In this document: positions 1-11,400 of the stretch, piece by piece | Layout of the letters: each line of letters opens with the position of its first letter | Position numbering within the stretch: position 1 is the first letter of the stretch | Assembly (NCBI RefSeq): GCF_007995055.1 | Contig: NZ_VOQQ01000001.1 | Span: forward strand, 248,001 to 312,000 | Reading direction: 5' to 3' | Length of the DNA: 64,000 nucleotides | Origin: Sphingosinicella ginsenosidimutans | Lineage (GTDB): Bacteria > Pseudomonadota > Alphaproteobacteria > Sphingomonadales > Sphingomonadaceae | Translations under genes and position numbers: made by a program | The notes under the pieces: model-generated | Database searches by the model: none | What the model saw: only the letters and a program-made list of their open reading frames with translations | What the model was told of the DNA's origin: nothing

Positions 1-1
1 T

Positions 2-1162
2 AGCGAGGCGCAGGACCGCCAGCTGATCGAGAACGATCTCCGCAAGGCGATCGGTCGCGGCGAGCTCGAGCTGTTCTTCCAGCCGGTGGTCCATGCCCAG
101 AGCGAAGCGCTGGCCGGGTTCGAGGCGCTCGTCCGCTGGAACCATCCGACGCGCGGAAGCATTTCGCCTGCCCTCTTCGTCCCCCTGGCCGAAGAGGCGG
201 GGCTGATCCTCCAGATCGGCGAATGGGTGCTCCGCCAGGCCTGCGCCGAGGCCGCGCGCTGGCCCGAGAATATCCGCGTCGCGGTGAACCTGTCGCCGAC
301 CCAGTTCACGGATCCGAGCCTTCCCGGAACGATCCTCTCCGCGCTCGCCGCGAGCCAGCTGCCCCCGCGCCAGCTCGAGCTCGAAATCACCGAAGGCGTG
401 TTCCTGGTCGAAAGCGAAGCGACCGACGACATGTTCGCCACGCTGAAGGGAATGGGCGTGCGGCTCGCGCTCGACGATTTCGGCACCGGTTATTCGAGCC
501 TCGGCTATCTGAAGAAGACACCGTTCGACAAGATCAAGATCGACCAGAGCTTCGTGCGCGGCGCGGCCAAGCGCGACAGCCGCAACGCCGCGATCGTCCG
601 CGCCATCGTCACGCTCGCGGAAAGCCTCGGCATGGACACCACGGCGGAGGGCGCGGAGACGCATGACGAGCTGGCGCTCATCCGTTCGCTCGGCTGCTCG
701 CACGTCCAGGGCTTCATCTTCGGCCGGCCGATGCCCGCCGACGAGGCCGCCGCGCTCGCCCGCCAGAATGGCGCGGTCGCCGCCGACGGCTTCCAGTTCA
801 ACCGGCCCGCGCGCCAGGGGCTGCTCAAGATCGCGCGGCTGCAATGGAACGGCGTGACCATGCCGGTGAAGGTCCGCAATCTCTCAAGCGGGGGCGCCCT
901 TGTCGAATGCGGGCGCGGGCTTCCGGTCGGCGCGAGCGCGCAGCTCGACCTTCCCGGCTGCGGCCCGCTCGGCGCGCAGGTGCGCTGGTCCGAAGGATCG
1001 CGCACGGGGCTTCAGTTCGACGAGGAATTCGACCTGCGCCGCCTCGCCCCACGCAAGCCTTCGCAGCCAAAGCACACGCGCACGGCGGGGGCGCTCTACC
1101 CCGACTTCCGCTATGCGGACGAGGCGGCCCGGCCAACGCGATCCGCCGCGAAGCGCGTCTGA
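2..1162 (+). CDS. EAL-PilZ c-di-GMP phosphodiesterase, 5' end outside window
   Basis: The open frame enters from the left edge, so the true start and any GGDEF or sensor part are missing. An EAL domain fills about the first 260 visible residues. It keeps the EAL signature in GFEALVRW, the Asn of VNLSP, the Glu of EITE, LDDFGTGYSSL, the Lys of KIKID, AEGAET and the Gln of VQGFIFG, so it should be able to hydrolyse c-di-GMP. A C-terminal PilZ domain (motif NLSSGG, then a QVRW-type strand) probably binds c-di-GMP and would give feedback or allosteric control. The last 40 residues are basic and disordered-looking. A tRNA gene follows 46 bases downstream. Confidence 0.93.
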   Translation, partial: SEAQDRQLIENDLRKAIGRGELELFFQPVVHAQSEALAGFEALVRWNHPTRGSISPALFVPLAEEAGLILQIGEWVLRQACAEAARWPENIRVAVNLSPTQFTDPSLPGTILSALAASQLPPRQLELEITEGVFLVESEATDDMFATLKGMGVRLALDDFGTGYSSLGYLKKTPFDKIKIDQSFVRGAAKRDSRNAAIVRAIVTLAESLGMDTTAEGAETHDELALIRSLGCSHVQGFIFGRPMPADEAAALARQNGAVAADGFQFNRPARQGLLKIARLQWNGVTMPVKVRNLSSGGALVECGRGLPVGASAQLDLPGCGPLGAQVRWSEGSRTGLQFDEEFDLRRLAPRKPSQPKHTRTAGALYPDFRYADEAARPTRSAAKRV

Positions 1163-1169
1163 CCAGCCC

Positions 1170-1198
1170 TCGACAAGGCCGCGCCGCTGACCTAGATA
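1170..1198 (+). promoter_or_regulatory. Probable sigma-70 promoter of tRNA-Gly
   Basis: A TCGACA hexamer (1170-1175) and a TAGATA hexamer (1193-1198) are separated by 17 bases. The expected transcription start lies a few bases before the tRNA at 1209. Match and spacing are good for a housekeeping promoter; no start site is known. Confidence 0.55.
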
Positions 1199-1208
1199 GC
1201 GCGCCCGG

Positions 1209-1282
1209 GCGGGTGTAGCTCAATGGCAGAGCAGAAGCTTCCCAAGCTTACGACGAGGGTTCGATTCCCTTCACCCGCTCCA
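1209..1282 (+). tRNA. tRNA-Gly, anticodon CCC
   Basis: The acceptor arms GCGGGTG (1209-1215) and CACCCGC (1272-1278) pair perfectly and are followed by T and an encoded CCA. D loop (AGCTCAATGGCAGAGC), anticodon loop TTCCCAA and T arm (GGGTTCGATTCCC) are canonical; anticodon CCC reads GGG glycine codons. The frame of a decayed recombinase runs antisense into its 3' half, marking it as a likely old integration site. Confidence 0.95.
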
Positions 1283-1685
1283 ACGTTAACCTACCTGGGC
1301 CGGAAAGCGGCTTCCCAGTGGCCAGTTCGATCATCTTGGCGAGACGTCCTGTGATCTCGATCTCGAGGCCCCGCCCGCCGGTGGCCGGGGTGACGCCGAG
1401 CGAGTGGATTAGCGCGCGAACCCGAGCGATCGTGTCGTCCCGCATCTCCGGCATGTCATTCTTCGCCAACGTCTCGTCGAGCGCCATAATGCCCTCAACG
1501 ATCTTTGGGTGCAGGGCGATGACCTTTTCGCCCTCCAGAGCCTCGAGGTCCTCCTCGAGCGATTCGATCTCAGCTTTCGCTTCGTAAATCCGGCCACGGC
1601 CCGAGTTCGACATTGGGGCTGTAACTGGACCTTCTCCCGCAGCTGGTCATCGACAATGCGAAGATGCGGAACCGGCTGCGGCGGC
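1248..1685 (-). pseudogene. Decayed large serine recombinase (C-terminal remnant)
   Basis: On the minus strand about 1625-1685 reads PHLRIVDDQLREKVQ, close to the LRIVDDxLWxxVQ stretch of the Recombinase domain of large serine recombinases. A different frame (1613 down to about 1290) reads the typical family C-terminus: charged coiled coil EAKAEIESLEEDLEALEG, then LHPKI and a final LEIEITGRLAKMIEL strand. About 100 residues normally between these parts are missing and the frames do not match, so the gene is dead. The last residues (RVKGIEPSS) are only the antisense of the tRNA. The catalytic N-terminus is absent. Confidence 0.72.
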
Positions 1686-3602
<1,917 letters not shown>

Positions 3603-3610
<8 letters not shown>

Positions 3611-4277
3611 ATTTGAGACCGGCGGCGGCGAGCTTCTCGCGCATGTCGTAGAGATCCAACCCGAGCTCTCCCGCCTTGAGCCTGGTGCGCTTGTCGGCCT
3701 CGCTGGCCTCGCGCGCCCGCGATTTTTCGAGCACGGCGGCGGCCTCGGCGCGCGCGACCACGCAAATGCCGTCGTCATCGGCGACGATCACGTCGCCGGG
3801 CTGGACCGGCACGCCCGCGCAGACCAGCGGCACGTTTACCGATCCGAGCGTTGCCTTGACCGTCCCTTGCGCGAAGATCGCCTTCGACCAGACCGGGAAA
3901 CCCATTTCGGTGAGGTCGCGGGCATCGCGCACGCCGGCGTCGATCACCAGGCCGCGGCATCCGCGCGCCATCGCGGAGGTCGCCAGCAGATCACCGAAAT
4001 AACCGTCCTCGCACGGCGATGTCGGCGCGACGACCAGGATGTCGCCGGCCTGAAGCTGCTCGATCGCGACATGGACCATCCAGTTGTCGCCGGGCGGAAC
4101 CGAAGCGGTAACGGCGGACCCGGCGATGCGCGCTCCCGGCCATACCGGTCGCAACCGGGATGCCATCAGCCCGGTCCGGCCCTGCGCCTCGTGAACCGTC
4201 GCGACGCCGCACGCGCCGAGCGCGTCGATCACGGCACGGTCGGCACGCTCGATATTCTGAACGACGATCGCGGACAT
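3603..4277 (-). CDS. ligK: 4-carboxy-4-hydroxy-2-oxoadipate aldolase (LigK)
   Basis: 224 residues, RraA-like class II aldolase fold. It cleaves 4-carboxy-4-hydroxy-2-oxoadipate to pyruvate and oxaloacetate, the last step of the pathway. Visible family features are [17 protein letters not shown] near residue 18, [14 protein letters not shown], the metal/substrate loop [16 protein letters not shown] (about 122-137) and [14 protein letters not shown] near 175. First gene of the minus-strand operon, divergent from the LysR gene; the 100-base gap between them carries a palindrome. Confidence 0.92.
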
Positions 4278-4330
4278 GGCGTTCCTCCGGGCTTCCCTTC
4301 GGTCCTTGCGTGTGGCGGCGGGCGGCGACG

Positions 4331-4347
4331 CGCAATTCACAATTGCG
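4331..4347. promoter_or_regulatory. Palindromic operator candidate between ligK and the LysR gene
   Basis: CGCAATT-CAC-AATTGCG is a perfect 7-base inverted repeat with a 3-base spacer, in the middle of the 100-base divergent gap. Length and position match a LysR-type recognition site. It is AT-rich against the GC-rich surroundings. Binding by the adjacent regulator is inferred. Confidence 0.55.
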
Positions 4348-4377
4348 GGCGGGCAATAAGTTTTTACGATAGATGGC

Positions 4378-5610
4378 ATGAGTCCCGAGCCGTTCGACCT
4401 CAACCTGAGACATTTGCGCGCGTTACCTGCGATCATGCGGCACGGGAGCATCAACGCGGCGGCCGAGGAGGTCAGCCTGTCCCAGCCGGCGCTGACGCAG
4501 GGGCTCGCCAAGCTGGAACGGCAATTGGGTACGACACTGTTCGTCAGGCGGTTCGACGGTATGGCGGCGACCGATGCCGGACGCACCGTCGCGCGGCGTG
4601 TGCGATCCGCGCTCGCCCATTTGCGAACCGCGTCGCGGCCGATGACCGGCGATGGCGCGCGTGGCTTCGCCCGGCCCGACCATTTGATGACGGCGACGCA
4701 ATTGCGGGCCTTTCTAGGCCTCGCCAATGTCGGCAGCTTTCTCGGCGCCGCGCAGGCGACCGGGATTTCGCAGCCGGCCATCCATCGCGCCGTGCGCGAT
4801 CTCGAGCAGCTCAGCGCGACGCCGCTCCTGGAACGGCGCGGCCGCGGCGTCGCCCTGACCGCCGCCGGCCGACGCCTGGCGCGGGGCGCGCGCCTCGCCG
4901 AAACGGAGATCGCCGCCGCCATCGCCGAAGCGGCGCCGACCGGTACGATGACCGGGCGGCTGGCCGTGGGCGCGATGCCGCTCTGCCGCGCGCGGTTGCT
5001 GCCGATGGCGATCGCCCGCTTCGCCGAGGAGGCGCCGGACGTGCGTGTCGAGGTGCTCGAAGGATCATGGCGCGAGCTGATCGAGCCGCTGCGCGACGGG
5101 CGTATCGATCTCACCATCGGCGCGTTGCGCGATCCGACTCCCGCCGATCTCGATCAGCTTCCGCTGTTCGACGACCATCTCGTCGTGATCGCGCGCGCCG
5201 GCCATCCGTTGAGCCGCGAGCCGGCGCCGGATGCTCGCGGGCTCGCTAGCTTTCCGTGGATCGTCGCGCGCAGCGGCACGCCGTTGCGGCGCCACTGGCA
5301 TCGGCTGTTCGACGGCGGGACGCTGCCCCGGGCACCGATCGAATGCGGATCGGTGATGACGATCCGAGGCATCTTGTGCGAATCCGATTTTCTGACGCTG
5401 TTGTCGCCGGATCAGGTCGCGCTCGAGGTCGAGGGCGGCGTGCTCGCGGCGATCGGCGGACCGGTGCCGGCGAGTCGACGCACTATCGGCGTCACGACCC
5501 GGCGGGACAGCCGCCCGACCCTCCTCCAGGCACGCTTCGTCCAGTTGCTGCGCGACGTTGCCGAATCTCTCCAGGATTCCGGAAATCCAATAGCCGGGCA
5601 ACCAATCTGA
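4378..5610 (+). CDS. LysR-family regulator with two N-terminal HTH domains
   Basis: 410 residues, about 100 longer than a normal LysR protein because the DNA-binding part is present twice. The first HTH_1 covers about 8-67 ([38 protein letters not shown]). The second covers about 103-165 ([45 protein letters not shown]). A LysR substrate-binding domain follows from about 190 ([10 protein letters not shown] to the end). It is divergent from ligK and upstream of ligJABC on the same strand, so it most likely controls both operons in response to a pathway intermediate, the role LigR plays in other sphingomonads. Not a simple LigR orthologue in architecture. Confidence 0.88.
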   Translation: MSPEPFDLNLRHLRALPAIMRHGSINAAAEEVSLSQPALTQGLAKLERQLGTTLFVRRFDGMAATDAGRTVARRVRSALAHLRTASRPMTGDGARGFARPDHLMTATQLRAFLGLANVGSFLGAAQATGISQPAIHRAVRDLEQLSATPLLERRGRGVALTAAGRRLARGARLAETEIAAAIAEAAPTGTMTGRLAVGAMPLCRARLLPMAIARFAEEAPDVRVEVLEGSWRELIEPLRDGRIDLTIGALRDPTPADLDQLPLFDDHLVVIARAGHPLSREPAPDARGLASFPWIVARSGTPLRRHWHRLFDGGTLPRAPIECGSVMTIRGILCESDFLTLLSPDQVALEVEGGVLAAIGGPVPASRRTIGVTTRRDSRPTLLQARFVQLLRDVAESLQDSGNPIAGQPI

Positions 5611-5646
5611 TTGGCCGTCGCGACGCCGACGGTCCACCCCGCCGCG

Positions 5647-6519
5647 ATGGACCGGACGATCGCCCTCATCGGCTTCGGCGAGGCCGCGAGCGCCTTCGCG
5701 CGAGGCGCGGGATGGCGCGCGCGGGCCCACGACATCAAGACGGACGATCCCGCCGAACGCGCGGCCAAGGAGGCCGACTATGCCGAAGCCGGGATCGAAG
5801 GAGCGGCAAGCGCCCGCTCGGCGCTCGCCGGTGCCAAGATCGCGGTCTCATTGGTCACCGCAGACCAGGCTCTCGCAGCCGCGCAGGACGATGCGGCCTT
5901 CCTCGCCGCCGGTGCCTTCTGGTTCGACATGAACAGCGTCGCGCCGGACACGAAGCGGGCGGCGGCCGCGGCCGTAGAGGCGGCTGGCGCGCATTTTCTC
6001 GACGTCGCGGTCATGGCGCCGGTCCATCCCGCAAAGCGCGCCGTGCCGCTGCTGCTGGCCGGACCGGAAGCGGCGCGCGGCGCAGTCCTGCTGCGGGAGC
6101 TGGGATTCGAAAGCGTGCGGGTTGTCGGCGACCGGATCGGCGCGGCGTCCGCGATCAAGATGATCCGCTCGGTCATGGTGAAGGGGATCGAGGCGCTGAC
6201 CGCCGAATGCCTGCTTGCGGCCGAAGCCGCCGGGGTCACCGACGAGGTCGTCGCCTCGCTCGACGCGAGCTGGCCGCGCGGGCCGTGGCGCGACAGCGCC
6301 GACTACAATCTCGGGCGCATGATCGCCCACGGCCGCCGTCGTGCGGCGGAACTGGACGAAGTCGTGAAGACGTTGGACGCACTCGGGACGGGAACCTCGC
6401 TGGCCCGCGCCGCCGCCGCCAGCCAGCGCCGCATCGGCGCGATCGGCGGCGCCGTGCCGGGCGGGCTCGATGGCAAGCTTGCCCTGATCGCGCGATGCGC
6501 CACGCAAGGGGCCGCGTGA
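5647..6519 (+). CDS. NAD(P)-binding 6-phosphogluconate-dehydrogenase-like protein with DUF1932
   Basis: 290 residues from the ATG at 5647 (an upstream TTG at 5611 is possible but places an odd leader before the Rossmann fold). The N-terminus IALIGFGEAASAFARG is a dinucleotide-binding glycine motif. FDMNSVAPDTKR and HFLDVAVMAPV match the 3-hydroxyisobutyrate/6-phosphogluconate dehydrogenase superfamily, and the C-terminal half (IKMIRSVMVKGIEALTAE) matches DUF1932. It sits 1 base before ligJ, so it is cotranscribed with the pathway. No step of the known lig pathway needs it; it may oxidise or reduce a related side-chain acid. Confidence 0.75.
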   Translation: MDRTIALIGFGEAASAFARGAGWRARAHDIKTDDPAERAAKEADYAEAGIEGAASARSALAGAKIAVSLVTADQALAAAQDDAAFLAAGAFWFDMNSVAPDTKRAAAAAVEAAGAHFLDVAVMAPVHPAKRAVPLLLAGPEAARGAVLLRELGFESVRVVGDRIGAASAIKMIRSVMVKGIEALTAECLLAAEAAGVTDEVVASLDASWPRGPWRDSADYNLGRMIAHGRRRAAELDEVVKTLDALGTGTSLARAAAASQRRIGAIGGAVPGGLDGKLALIARCATQGAA

Positions 6520-6520
6520 G

Positions 6521-7536
6521 ATGATCATCGACTGCCACGGCCATTACACCACCGCCCCGCCGTCCCACACCGACTGGCGCGAGACGCAGAAGGCGGCGTT
6601 CGCGGCCGGCGCGGCGGCGCCGCCCTACCCCGCTATCTCGGACGACGAGATCCGCGAGACGCTGGAGGCCAACCAGCTGCGCCTGCTGCGCGAGCGCGGG
6701 GCCGACATGACGATTTTCTCGCCGCGCGCCTCCGCGATGGCGCCTCATGTCGGCGACGAGTCCGTCGCGATCGCCTGGGCGCGGGTCAACAACGACCTCA
6801 TCAAACGCTGCGTCGATCTCTATCCCGAGATTTTCGCCGGTGTCTGCATGCTGCCCCAAAGTCCGAAGGCCGACATGAAGGGGTCGATCGAGGAGCTCGA
6901 ACGCTGCGTGGTCGAGCTTGGCTTCGTCGGCTGCAATCTCAATCCCGATCCGGGCGGCGGCCATTTCGCCTCGCCGCCGCTCACCGACCGCTTCTGGTAT
7001 CCGTTCTACGAGAAGATGGCGGAACTTGACGTGCCGGCGATGATCCACGTCTCCGGATCATGCAATCCCGGCCTGCACGCCACCGGGGCCTACTATATCG
7101 CCGCGGACACGATCGCCTTCATGCAGCTGATCCAGGGCGACCTGTTCAGGGATTTCCCGACCTTGCGCTTCATCGTTCCGCATGGCGGCGGTGCGGTGCC
7201 CTATCACTGGGGGCGCTATCGCGGCCTCGCCGACATGCTGAAGCAGCCGGCGCTGGACGGCCATGTGATGAACAATGTCTATTTCGACACCTGCGTCTAT
7301 CATCAACCCGGCGTGAACCTGCTCGCCGAGGTGATCGACACGAAGAATATCCTGTTCGGCAGCGAGATGGTCGGCGCCGTGCGTGGCATCGACCCCCAGA
7401 CGGGCCATTATTTCGACGATACCAAACGCTATGTCGATGCGCTCGACATCACGCCCGAACAGCGCGCCGCCATCTTCGAGGGCAACGCGCGGCGCGTCTT
7501 TCCGCGCCTGGACGCGGCATTGAAAGCGAGGGGGCT

Positions 7537-7540
<4 letters not shown>
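6521..7540 (+). CDS. ligJ: 4-oxalomesaconate hydratase (LigJ)
   Basis: 339 residues, amidohydrolase fold. Adds water to the isomerised 4-oxalomesaconate to give 4-carboxy-4-hydroxy-2-oxoadipate. Metal ligands are suggested by MIIDCHGH at the start, MIHVSGSCN near 175, FIVPHGGGAVPYHWGRYRG near 220, and FGSEM with GIDPQTGHYFDD near 285. Length matches LigJ. Its stop overlaps the GTG start of ligA by 4 bases. Confidence 0.93.
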
Positions 7541-8788
<1,248 letters not shown>

Positions 8789-8807
8789 TCCCATGGAAGG
8801 AAGACCG

Positions 8808-9752
8808 ATGAAAATCGCGCTCGCCGGCGCCGGCGCCTTTGGCGAGAAGCATCTCGACGGCCTCAAGAACATCGACGGCGTCGAGGTCGTGTCACTGGTA
8901 GGCGGCCGGCTCGATCCGACCCTGGCCGTCGCCCAGAAATACGGTATCGGCCACGCCACCACCGAGCTTGCCGAGGCGCTGGGCCAGCCCGGCCTCGACG
9001 CGGTGATCCTGTGCACGCCGACCCAGATGCACGCCGCGCAGGCCCTGCAATGCCTGGACGCGGGCAAGCATGTCCAGGTCGAAATACCGCTCTGCGACAG
9101 CTTGGCGGACGGGGAGGCCGTCCTGAAGAAGCAGCAGGAAGCCGGCCTCGTCGCCATGGTCGGCCATACCCGGCGCTTCAATCCCAGCCACCAATATCTG
9201 CACAGAAAGATCGCCGCCGGCGAACTCGCCGTGCAGCAGATGGACGTCCAGACCTATTTCTTCCGGCGCAGCAACATCAACGCCAAGGGCGAGCCGCGTT
9301 CCTGGACCGATCACCTGCTTTGGCACCACGCCGCCCACAGCGTCGACCTATTCGCCTGGCAGGCGGGGCCGATCGTCGAGGCCAATGCGATCCAGGGGCC
9401 GATCCATCCCGAGCTTGGCATCGCGATGGACATGTCGATCCAACTCAAAAGCGAGAGCGGCGCGATCTGCACCTTGTCGCTGTCGTTCAACAATGACGGG
9501 CCGCTGGGCACCTTCTTCCGTTATATCTGCGACAATGGCACTTGGGTCGCGCGCTATGACGACCTCGTCACCGGCCGCGAGGAGCCGGTCGACGTCAGTA
9601 ATGTCGACGTTTCGATGAACGGCATAGAGTTGCAGGATCGTGAGTTCATCGCCGCGATCCGCGAGGGTCGGGAGCCCAATGCGAGCGTCGCCCAGGTGAT
9701 GCCCTGCTATCGGGTCCTCGATCGGCTCGAGCGCCAGCTCAAAGGCGCCTGA
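8808..9752 (+). CDS. ligC: 4-carboxy-2-hydroxymuconate-6-semialdehyde dehydrogenase (LigC)
   Basis: 314 residues, Gfo/Idh/MocA family. Oxidises the hemiacetal of the ring-cleavage product to 2-pyrone-4,6-dicarboxylate with NAD(P). The N-terminal MKIALAGAGAFGEKHLDGL is the nucleotide-binding loop; GKHVQVEIPLCDS near 91 is the family EKP-like position; HLLWHHAAHSVDLFAWQAG near 168 contains the catalytic-type His/Asp. I chose the ATG at 8808 because GGAAGGA lies 7 bases before it; an in-frame ATG at 8793 is less likely. Confidence 0.93.
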   Translation: MKIALAGAGAFGEKHLDGLKNIDGVEVVSLVGGRLDPTLAVAQKYGIGHATTELAEALGQPGLDAVILCTPTQMHAAQALQCLDAGKHVQVEIPLCDSLADGEAVLKKQQEAGLVAMVGHTRRFNPSHQYLHRKIAAGELAVQQMDVQTYFFRRSNINAKGEPRSWTDHLLWHHAAHSVDLFAWQAGPIVEANAIQGPIHPELGIAMDMSIQLKSESGAICTLSLSFNNDGPLGTFFRYICDNGTWVARYDDLVTGREEPVDVSNVDVSMNGIELQDREFIAAIREGREPNASVAQVMPCYRVLDRLERQLKGA

Positions 9753-9753
9753 A

Positions 9754-10752
9754 ATGGCGCTGCCGACCCGCAGGCTCGGTTCGCTCACGGTCTCCGCCGT
9801 CGGCCTCGGCTGCATGGGACTGAGCCACGGATATGACGTGATTCCGTCGGCCGAGGAGAGCGCGCGCCTGCTCAATCGCGCGCTCGACCTCGGCGTCACC
9901 ATGCTCGACACCGCCGCGCTCTATGGCGGCGGCGCAAACGAGCGGCTGCTCGGGGGCGCGGTCATGCACCGGCGCAGTGAATTCACCCTCGCCAGCAAGT
10001 GCGTGCTGGACATGGTGGACGGCAAGCGCGTCCTCGACGGATCGCCCGCCGCAATCGCGCGCACGCTCGACGCCGCGCTGGCAAGGTTGTGCACCGATTT
10101 CATCGACCTCTATTACCTTCACAGGCTCGATCCGAACGTGCCGGTCGAAGAGTCCGTCGGCGCGCTCGTCCGCGCCCGCGAGGCTGGCAAGATCGGCGCG
10201 ATCGGCCTGTCGGAAATGTCGGCAGCGACGATCCGGCGCGCTCATGCTGTGCATCCGATCGCCGCGGTGCAGAGCGAATATTCGCCCTTTTCCCGCAACG
10301 TCGAGATCGCCGTGCTCGATACATGCCGCGAGCTTGGCATCGGCTTCGTCGCCTTTTCGCCGACGGCGCGGGGCCTGCTCGCCGATGCGATCCGCGACGA
10401 TGCTTGGGCGGCGGGCGACCTGCGCCGCACGATGCCCCGCTTCACCGGCGAAAATCTGGCGCACAATCTGCGCGTCGGCGCCGCCTTCAACGCCATCGCC
10501 CAAGAATGCGGGATCACGCCGGCGCAATTGTCGCTTGCCTGGGTGCTCGCCAAGGCCCCCTTCATCGTGCCGATCCCAGGCACGCGACGGATCGCGCATC
10601 TGGAGGAGAATCTGGTCGCCGCCACGATCGCGCTCGACGACGAAGCGACCGCGAGGATCGACGCGCTGTTCACCGGCGACGCAATCCGCGGCGCCCGCTA
10701 TTCCGCCGCCGCCCAGGCGCAGATCGACACGGAGCGATTTCCAGGGGAATGA
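9754..10752 (+). CDS. Aldo/keto reductase
   Basis: 332 residues, AKR fold. Catalytic tetrad candidates are Asp53 (TMLDTAALYG), Tyr58, Lys82 (ASKCVLD) and His123 (YYLHRLDPNVPVEES). The C-terminal IPGTRRIAHLEENLVAA binds NADPH. It begins 1 base after ligC and so is the last gene of the lig operon, but no step of the known pathway uses it. Possible substrates are aromatic aldehydes feeding into protocatechuate or semialdehyde side products; not determinable here. Confidence 0.88.
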   Translation: MALPTRRLGSLTVSAVGLGCMGLSHGYDVIPSAEESARLLNRALDLGVTMLDTAALYGGGANERLLGGAVMHRRSEFTLASKCVLDMVDGKRVLDGSPAAIARTLDAALARLCTDFIDLYYLHRLDPNVPVEESVGALVRAREAGKIGAIGLSEMSAATIRRAHAVHPIAAVQSEYSPFSRNVEIAVLDTCRELGIGFVAFSPTARGLLADAIRDDAWAAGDLRRTMPRFTGENLAHNLRVGAAFNAIAQECGITPAQLSLAWVLAKAPFIVPIPGTRRIAHLEENLVAATIALDDEATARIDALFTGDAIRGARYSAAAQAQIDTERFPGE

Positions 10753-10780
10753 GTTGGCGCGCCGGAGACCCGGCCCTGGC

Positions 10781-11155
10781 TCAACCGGCCAGCCAGACCC
10801 GCAGCGCGTCGGCAATCGCTTTCGGCGCCTCGATCGGCGCCATATGACCCGCCTCCGGGATCGCCACGAGCCGCGCCGACGGCGCCAGTGCGCGCATGGC
10901 CTCGTGCTGGGAGACCGGACTCCAATTGTCGCGCGCCGCGCTGATCAGCAGGATCGGCACCGCGACGCCGGCGAGCGCCGGGCGGGCATCTGGGCGTTTC
11001 AGCAAGGCCGCGATCTGGCGCGCGAAGCTCTCCGCCGTCTGCCGCTCGATCATCGCCGTCAACGCACCGACCAGAGCCGCGTCTTCAGCTCCGCAGCCCA
11101 GCATTGGCGGTAGCCACGCGCTGGCGAGCGCGGCCATGCCCTCCTCGCGTCCAGG
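10781..11155 (-). pseudogene. Alpha/beta hydrolase, C-terminal half only
   Basis: The minus strand encodes about 120 residues resembling the cap and C-terminal part of an alpha/beta hydrolase: PILLISAARDNWSPV (catalytic Asp region), then IPEAGHMAPIEAPKAIADAL with the catalytic His in GHM. The N-terminal half with the nucleophile elbow is absent, and similarity stops near 11150, where an unrelated truncated gene begins on the opposite strand. Probably dead. The stop lies about 30 bases after the aldo/keto reductase, tail to tail. Confidence 0.7.
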
Positions 11156-11400
11156 TCGAGGCATCGGATGTGCCGGTCACCATCGGCGAGGCGCGCGTCA
11201 TGTCAGGCGATCTCATGATCGGCGATGCCGACGGCGTGCTCGTCCTGCCGCGCGCGCACGAGGAAGCCATCCTGGCTGCGGCGGAGGAAATTCACGCGGT
11301 GGAGGAATCGATCCGCGCGGCGGTCCGCGGCGGCCGGCGCCTCGACGAGGCGCGCGCCGCGCTTGGGTACCATCGTCTCCAGACCCGGAAGGATGCCTGA
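11146..11400 (+). pseudogene. RraA/LigK-type aldolase, C-terminal fragment
   Basis: About 84 residues (VEASDVPVTIGEARV, GDLMIGDADGVLVLPRAHEE, AAAEEIHAVEESIRAA) match the end of RraA-like aldolases, in the same fold family as LigK. The first two thirds, including the substrate-binding Gly-x-x-x-Asp region, are missing. The fragment starts exactly where the alpha/beta hydrolase remnant on the other strand stops. Its stop shares a base with the ATG of the downstream amidohydrolase (TGATG), suggesting the two were once one operon. Confidence 0.68.

Noticed and set aside
1248..1613. Intact 121-residue gene ending KGIEPSS
   Set aside because: The tail is tRNA antisense and the body is only the end of a recombinase; treated as a pseudogene.
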